DNA from: CAVPHV01 sp963821095
GTDB taxonomy: Bacteria; Actinomycetota; Acidimicrobiia; Spongiisociales; UBA5794
Direction: 5' to 3'
Assembly (NCBI GenBank): GCA_963821095.1
Contig: CAWGCJ010000023.1
Coordinates: 186,001-250,000, forward strand
DNA: 64,000 bases
Shown here one piece after another: positions 59,681 to 64,000 of this stretch. How positions within the stretch are numbered: the first letter of the stretch is position 1; each line of letters opens with the position of its first letter. A model generated the notes under the pieces. That model was not told the DNA's origin. It saw only the letters and a program-made list of their open reading frames with translations, and did not search any database. The position numbers were made by a program, and so were the translations under genes.

Positions 59681-60310
59681 TCAGGGTCGATGCAGACCAA
59701 GCCTGATCGCTTCGACGGCGGCCTGGGCTCGGTCGGTGATGGCGAGCTTCTCGTAGATGCTGGCCAGATGGTTCTTCACCGTCTTCTGCGAGATGTAGAG
59801 CTGGTCGGCGAGGTCGTCGGTCGAGCTGACCCCCGAGGCCAGCAGTGCCAGTAACTCGCGCTCGCGCTCGGTGAGCCGGGCGGCACCTGGGTCGAGCAAC
59901 GGTTGGCGGTGGCGGTCGAGTACCGCGTCGAGGTCCTCGGCCTGAATCAGGTCCTCACCGGCATGAACCGCCCTCACGGCGGCGGCCAGGTCGGGGAGCG
60001 GAGTTGACTTGGAGAGGAAACCGGCTGCGCCTGCTGCTGCGGCGCGGCGTCGTTGCTCATCGTCGGTGTGCATGGTGACGACAATGGCCGGTGGCGCATC
60101 GGGAATGGTCCGCAGCGCAGCGATTCCTCCCAGATTGGGCATTTCGATGTCGACCAGCATGACGTCGGGTTGATGTTGGCCGAGCAGCGCGACGAGCTCG
60201 TTGCCGTCGGCGGCGGTCGCCAGGACGCGGATGTCCGGAAGGCTGTCGAGGGCCTGGGCGAGTCCCTCGAGTAAGAGCCGGTGATCGTCGGCGATGACGA
60301 TGTCGATCAC
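59681..60310 (-). CDS. NarL/LuxR-type response regulator
   Basis: 209 residues from GTG 60310 (GGAGG 8 nt upstream, inside the end of the kinase gene). The receiver has IADDHRLLLEG, phospho-Asp in VMLVDIEMPN and Lys in FLSKSTP. The C-terminal LuxR helix-turn-helix is LTERERELLALLASGVSSTDDL with VKNHLASIYEKL. It is 1 bp downstream of an intact kinase gene, so they form a classical pair. Its position next to flp makes pilus control a reasonable guess. Confidence 0.93.
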   Translation of the reverse strand: MIDIVIADDHRLLLEGLAQALDSLPDIRVLATAADGNELVALLGQHQPDVMLVDIEMPNLGGIAALRTIPDAPPAIVVTMHTDDEQRRRAAAAGAAGFLSKSTPLPDLAAAVRAVHAGEDLIQAEDLDAVLDRHRQPLLDPGAARLTERERELLALLASGVSSTDDLADQLYISQKTVKNHLASIYEKLAITDRAQAAVEAIRLGLHRP

Positions 60311-60311
60311 T

Positions 60312-61832
60312 TCACTGTCCTCCTTGGCCCCAGCTGACGGTGACGGTCGTCCCGCCGGTCGGACTCGACTCAACCGCAACCTTGGCATCGATACCAGCGC
60401 CACGTTCCTTCATGCCGATCAGTCCGAAGTGGCCCTTGGGTGTGTGGGCAGGATCAAAACCCCGGCCGTCGTCGGTGACCACCAGGGTACCCCGATCACG
60501 ATCGACAAACCCGGTGACGTGGATTGCTTTGGCGTCGGCGTGTTCGAGTGCGTTCCGCATGGCTTCGGTGACGATGGCATTGAGGTCCGGGGCGATGCTC
60601 GGCCGAGGCGGACGGCGTTCGTCGATGTCGATCACTATGGCGGCGCCGTCGACACCAGCATCGGCAGCAAGCGTGAGTGCCTTCTCGACCAGGCTTCCCG
60701 ACGACTCGTGGCGGAGATCCGACACGGTGGCGCGCACCTCCTCGACCAGATTGGTCACCGAACGCCGCAGGGTCTCGAGCTGACGGGCCAATGCGGGCTC
60801 AGCGTCGTGCTGCTGGATTGCCATGTCGATCCCAAGACCGAGAGAGGCAAGCGACGGGCCAATCTCGTCGTGTAGCTCGCGAGCGAGCCGCACCCGCTCC
60901 TGCGCCACGGCGCGGTGGGCGATGGAGCGAAGCAACAGGATGTTGTCGTAGGCAAGGGTGACGGGACGAAGCGCCGCCTCGACCACTCCGCGCGACGGCT
61001 CGAGGTCGGTGCCGTTCTCCGGCCACAAGGCGAGATGCCCGAGGTTGCGATCGGCCAACTGCATCGGAAAGACTAACCGGTCCGCAAGAGAGCCCGGGTC
61101 TCCGCGGCGGGCCACAACCACGGCTCCCCGCTCATCATTCAGCACCACCTGGCCGGCGCTGTATGGAACAGTGAGAGCGAGGTCTCTCAACGCCGCTTGC
61201 CCAACGGACACGGGGTTGAGCTCGGCCGTGGTGGCGAGGTCAGAGAGGCTGGTCAGCGCGCTGTGGGCCGCCTCGAGGCGTTCCAGGCGCACCGAGGTCA
61301 CCGCCGAGGCTTCCTCGAGGGCGTCGCCGCGCGCCTGCTCCTCGACCAAGATGCGGCGACTCTGGGCAAAGGCAACGGCCATCAGAAGGTAGAGGAGGGA
61401 GACTTGGAGGACCTGGCCCTGGATGATCTCCTGCTGGAGGGTGGCGACCACGAAGATGAGCCCCATGCTGGTGAGGACTGCGGTTTCGACGCCGACTCGA
61501 AATCCCAGAAAGGCCCCGGCGTAGAACGATGGTGCGGAGAGGAACAACAGGTAGGGACTGTTGACGCCGCCGGTCAGTGCCACGGCGATCAGCCCGATGA
61601 CGACACCGGACACGGCGATCAACTCTCCAATGTTCTCGTCAACTCTCCAACGCCGCGGCAACAGTTGCATGACGATGGTGTAGGCGCCGGCAATGAAGGC
61701 TGACATGATGACCGGGGCGGTTGCCCCGCTCCGGATCGCGGACAGCAGAAAGCCGAGGGCAAACGACCCCCACAGCAGCACCATGAGGATCCGCTCGAGG
61801 CGTTGTTCCCACGTGCGGTCGGTGGTAGGCAT
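60312..61832 (-). CDS. NarX/DegS-type sensor histidine kinase (intact)
   Basis: 506 residues from ATG 61832. Five to six helices (about 15-160), a short coiled coil, a GAF-like domain (about 190-300), then HisKA_3 RLARELHDEIGPSLASLGLG with the acceptor His present, and a complete HATPase (EAMRNALEHADA N-box, TDDGRGFDP G1, HFGLIGMKER G2). It is a useful in-window standard for the defects of HK1 and HK2. Starts from a leaderless promoter overlapping that of coaE. Confidence 0.93.
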   Translation of the reverse strand: MPTTDRTWEQRLERILMVLLWGSFALGFLLSAIRSGATAPVIMSAFIAGAYTIVMQLLPRRWRVDENIGELIAVSGVVIGLIAVALTGGVNSPYLLFLSAPSFYAGAFLGFRVGVETAVLTSMGLIFVVATLQQEIIQGQVLQVSLLYLLMAVAFAQSRRILVEEQARGDALEEASAVTSVRLERLEAAHSALTSLSDLATTAELNPVSVGQAALRDLALTVPYSAGQVVLNDERGAVVVARRGDPGSLADRLVFPMQLADRNLGHLALWPENGTDLEPSRGVVEAALRPVTLAYDNILLLRSIAHRAVAQERVRLARELHDEIGPSLASLGLGIDMAIQQHDAEPALARQLETLRRSVTNLVEEVRATVSDLRHESSGSLVEKALTLAADAGVDGAAIVIDIDERRPPRPSIAPDLNAIVTEAMRNALEHADAKAIHVTGFVDRDRGTLVVTDDGRGFDPAHTPKGHFGLIGMKERGAGIDAKVAVESSPTGGTTVTVSWGQGGQ

Positions 61833-61840
61833 CGTGCCAG

Positions 61841-61850
61841 AGAGTACAGT
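61841..61850. promoter_or_regulatory. overlapping divergent -10 boxes for the kinase gene and coaE
   Basis: Plus-strand TACAGT (61845-61850) is 6 nt before GTG 61857. Minus-strand TACTCT (61841-61846) is 8 nt before ATG 61832. They share two base pairs. Confidence 0.55.
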
Positions 61851-61856
61851 CGCCCG

Positions 61857-62453
61857 GTGAGTCAGCCGAGTACCTCGCCGCTTCCCAACCGGATTGTCGT
61901 TGCCGGTGGGCTCGGCTCGGGCAAGAGCACGGTTGCCGAGCTTCTCGCCGCCAAAGGTGCCATCACGATCGAAGCCGACCGGATCGGTCACGAAGTTCTC
62001 GAGCCCAGGGGAGCGGCATATGCCGCCGTGGCCGAACGCTGGCCGGTTGTCGTTGTGGAGGGCGCCATAGACCGGCAGCGCCTCGCCTCCATTGTCTTCA
62101 CCGACTTCGAGCAGCTGGAGGAACTCGAGGCGATCACCCATCCGGCGATCGGCGCCGAGATCGCCAGACGAGCGCACACCGTGGTAGGGAGCCCTGTGGT
62201 GGTCGAACTGCCGGTCCCGGCGATCGTTGCTCCGGATTGGACCTGGATCGTCGTGGTGGCAGAGCCTTCGGTGCGGGTCCGGCGCGCCGTAGCGCGGGGC
62301 ATGGACGAGGACGATGCCCGCCGCCGCATCGCCTCGCAACTCACCGAGTCTGAATGGCGCAAGCGGGCGGACCACGTGATCATCAACAACGGCTCGTTGG
62401 ATGAGCTCAGGGCCGAGGTCGATGCCCTCTGGGAGCGACTCGCCGGCTCATGA
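61857..62453 (+). CDS. coaE: dephospho-CoA kinase
   Basis: 198 residues from GTG 61857. It phosphorylates dephospho-CoA, the last step of CoA synthesis. Walker A GGLGSGKSTVAELLAAKGA (about 20-35), IEADRIGHEVLEP and the lid region ARGMDEDDARRRIASQ are typical. Length fits the family. It precedes uvrB, as it often does in actinobacteria. Confidence 0.93.
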   Translation: MSQPSTSPLPNRIVVAGGLGSGKSTVAELLAAKGAITIEADRIGHEVLEPRGAAYAAVAERWPVVVVEGAIDRQRLASIVFTDFEQLEELEAITHPAIGAEIARRAHTVVGSPVVVELPVPAIVAPDWTWIVVVAEPSVRVRRAVARGMDEDDARRRIASQLTESEWRKRADHVIINNGSLDELRAEVDALWERLAGS

Positions 62454-62485
62454 CGGTGCCGCCCATTTGTGTCTCACCGCATGTG

Positions 62486-62491
62486 TACGCT
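62486..62491 (+). promoter_or_regulatory. -10 box, leaderless promoter of uvrB
   Basis: TACGCT lies 6 nt before ATG 62498. Confidence 0.5.
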
Positions 62492-62497
62492 GCCGCC

Positions 62498-64000
62498 ATG
62501 CCCCCTTTCAGAGTCCATTCCGATTTCCAACCCGCCGGCGACCAGCCGGTTGCGATCGCTCAGCTTGCCGAGGGCATCGCCAGGGGCGATCGATTCCAGA
62601 CGCTGATGGGCATCACCGGTTCGGGCAAGTCGGCCACCATTGCGTGGCTGGTTGAACAGGTGCAGAAACCGACACTCGTCCTGGCGCCGAACAAGGCGCT
62701 CGCAGCGCAATTGGCAAACGAGTTCCGGCAGTTCTTTCCTGAGAACCGGGTGGAGTATTTTGTGTCGTACTACGACTACTACCAGCCCGAGGCATACATC
62801 GCCCAGACCGACACCTACATCGAAAAGGAGTCGACGGTCAACGATGAGATCGACCGGCTCCGCCACGCCGCCACGGCCGGGTTGCTGACCCGCAACGACG
62901 TCATCATCGTTGCGTCCGTCTCGGCGATCTACGGGCTCGGTTCTCCGGAGCAGTACGAGGGTCAGCTCCTGCGTCTGGTGCGCGGCGTCGAGTTCCCGCT
63001 CGATGCCGCCGTCAAGCGCCTGGTCGACATTCAATACGAGCGCAACGAGGTCAACCTGATCCGCGGCAAGTTTCGGCTGCGCGGCGACACACTCGAAGTC
63101 TTCCCCGCCTACGAAGAAGCGGTCTACCGGGTCGAGTATTTCGGCGATGAGGTGGAGCGCATCATGCAGATGAACCCGGTCACCGGAGAGGTCGTCGGTG
63201 AAATGAACGAATTGTGGGTCTATCCGGCGACCCACTATGTCACCGGCCGCGACCGGTTGTTGACTGCGATCGACGGAATCGAGGTCGAATTGCAGGATCG
63301 GCTGGCGAAGCTGGAGCACCAGAACAAGCTCCTCGAGGCGCAGCGATTGCGGATGCGTACGGCCTATGACCTCGAGATGATGCGAGAGGTTGGTTTCTGT
63401 TCGGGCATCGAGAACTACTCGCGCTACCTCGACGGTCGCGAGGCGGGTGAACCGCCCTACACCCTGCTCGACTACTTCCCCGACGACTTCCTCATGGTGA
63501 TCGACGAGAGCCACGTCACCGTGCCGCAGATCCACGGCCAGTACGCCGGGGACCGCAGCCGCAAGGACGTGTTGGTCGATCACGGGTTCCGCCTCCCTTC
63601 GGCCATGGACAACCGGCCGCTCACGTTCGAGGAGTGGTACGAGCGAGCCAACCAGGTCGTGCTGCTGTCGGCGACGCCGGCAAAGTGGGAGTTGGAGGTG
63701 TCATCCCAGGTGGTCGAACAGATCATCAGACCCACGGGATTGGTCGATCCCGAGATTGTGGTCCGCCCCACCAAGGGGCAGATCGATGATCTCGTCGATG
63801 AAGTACAAAAGCGCGCTGAGGCCGATCAGCGGGTCCTGGTGACAACACTGACCAAGAAGATGGCCGAGGACCTCAGCGACTACCTACTCGAGATGGGTGT
63901 CCGCGCTCGCTACCTCCATTCCGACATCGACACCCTGGAACGGGTCCAGATCTTGCGTGATCTCCGTCTGGGGGAGTACGACGTCCTGATTGGTGTGAAC
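62498..64000 (+). CDS. uvrB: excinuclease ABC subunit B (3' end off the window)
   Basis: 501 residues are visible of about 660-700. UvrB is the damage-verifying helicase of nucleotide excision repair. Walker A MGITGSGKSATIAWL (about 35-48), the beta-hairpin SYYDYYQPEAYIAQTDTYIEK, FPDDFLMVIDESHVT (DESH Walker B) and VVLLSATPAKWELE are all present. The frame remains open to the edge. Confidence 0.97.
   Translation, partial: MPPFRVHSDFQPAGDQPVAIAQLAEGIARGDRFQTLMGITGSGKSATIAWLVEQVQKPTLVLAPNKALAAQLANEFRQFFPENRVEYFVSYYDYYQPEAYIAQTDTYIEKESTVNDEIDRLRHAATAGLLTRNDVIIVASVSAIYGLGSPEQYEGQLLRLVRGVEFPLDAAVKRLVDIQYERNEVNLIRGKFRLRGDTLEVFPAYEEAVYRVEYFGDEVERIMQMNPVTGEVVGEMNELWVYPATHYVTGRDRLLTAIDGIEVELQDRLAKLEHQNKLLEAQRLRMRTAYDLEMMREVGFCSGIENYSRYLDGREAGEPPYTLLDYFPDDFLMVIDESHVTVPQIHGQYAGDRSRKDVLVDHGFRLPSAMDNRPLTFEEWYERANQVVLLSATPAKWELEVSSQVVEQIIRPTGLVDPEIVVRPTKGQIDDLVDEVQKRAEADQRVLVTTLTKKMAEDLSDYLLEMGVRARYLHSDIDTLERVQILRDLRLGEYDVLIGVN

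Overview
The window is GC-rich bacterial chromosome. Its gene content points to an actinobacterium, possibly of the Acidimicrobiia type: Thr/Ser-rich lipoproteins, a tad/flp pilus without an outer-membrane secretin, IS481- and IS110-type debris, and many leaderless genes with a TANNNT box 6-8 nt before the start codon. There is no rRNA, so the taxonomy is inference. Both ends are cut inside genes: an ArsA/ParA-like ATPase on the left and uvrB on the right.

Layout. 1-8.7 kb: housekeeping genes (ArsA-like ATPase, a two-domain ThyX-like protein, xpt, nth, MATE and MFS transporters with overlapping tails, ccdA). 8.7-10.9 kb: a secreted beta-propeller protein flanked by two pieces that resemble the ends of an IS481-type transposase. 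10.9-17.2 kb: tryptophan biosynthesis, as trpE-ygfZ, a c-type cytochrome lipoprotein, then trpC-trpF-trpB-trpA; trpG and trpD are absent. 17.4-28.4 kb: an aldo/keto reductase, then a minus-strand galactoside operon (DeoR regulator, solute-binding protein, two enlarged permeases, GH36 alpha-galactosidase, galT), with a divergent GT-B-like gene of unknown function. 28.4-31.6 kb: an RTX-repeat secreted protein, a GNAT acetyltransferase, and IS110 and PPOX gene remnants.

31.6-40.3 kb is the most unusual region. A membrane cupredoxin and a cNMP-binding protein lie divergent from a four-gene operon joined by ATGA overlaps: a REC-LuxR-like-HTH-class III cyclase fusion, a sensor kinase (HK1), a 35-codon ORF, and a second sensor kinase (HK2). 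Two response regulators follow on the other strand. HK1 keeps the phospho-acceptor His but has a ruined ATP-binding domain. HK2 keeps the ATPase but has Asp in place of the acceptor His. Together they look like one complementary kinase.

40.3-42.8 kb is a graveyard of broken genes ending at tRNA-Leu(CAA). 42.9-47.7 kb holds a coiled-coil protein and two TadE-TadG pairs. polA and rpsA follow, the latter with a long acidic N-terminal extension. The tad operon (cpaB-cpaE-cpaF-tadB-tadC plus a polytopic membrane protein) runs to 59.3 kb and faces the Flp pilin gene. Last come an intact kinase/regulator pair, coaE and uvrB.
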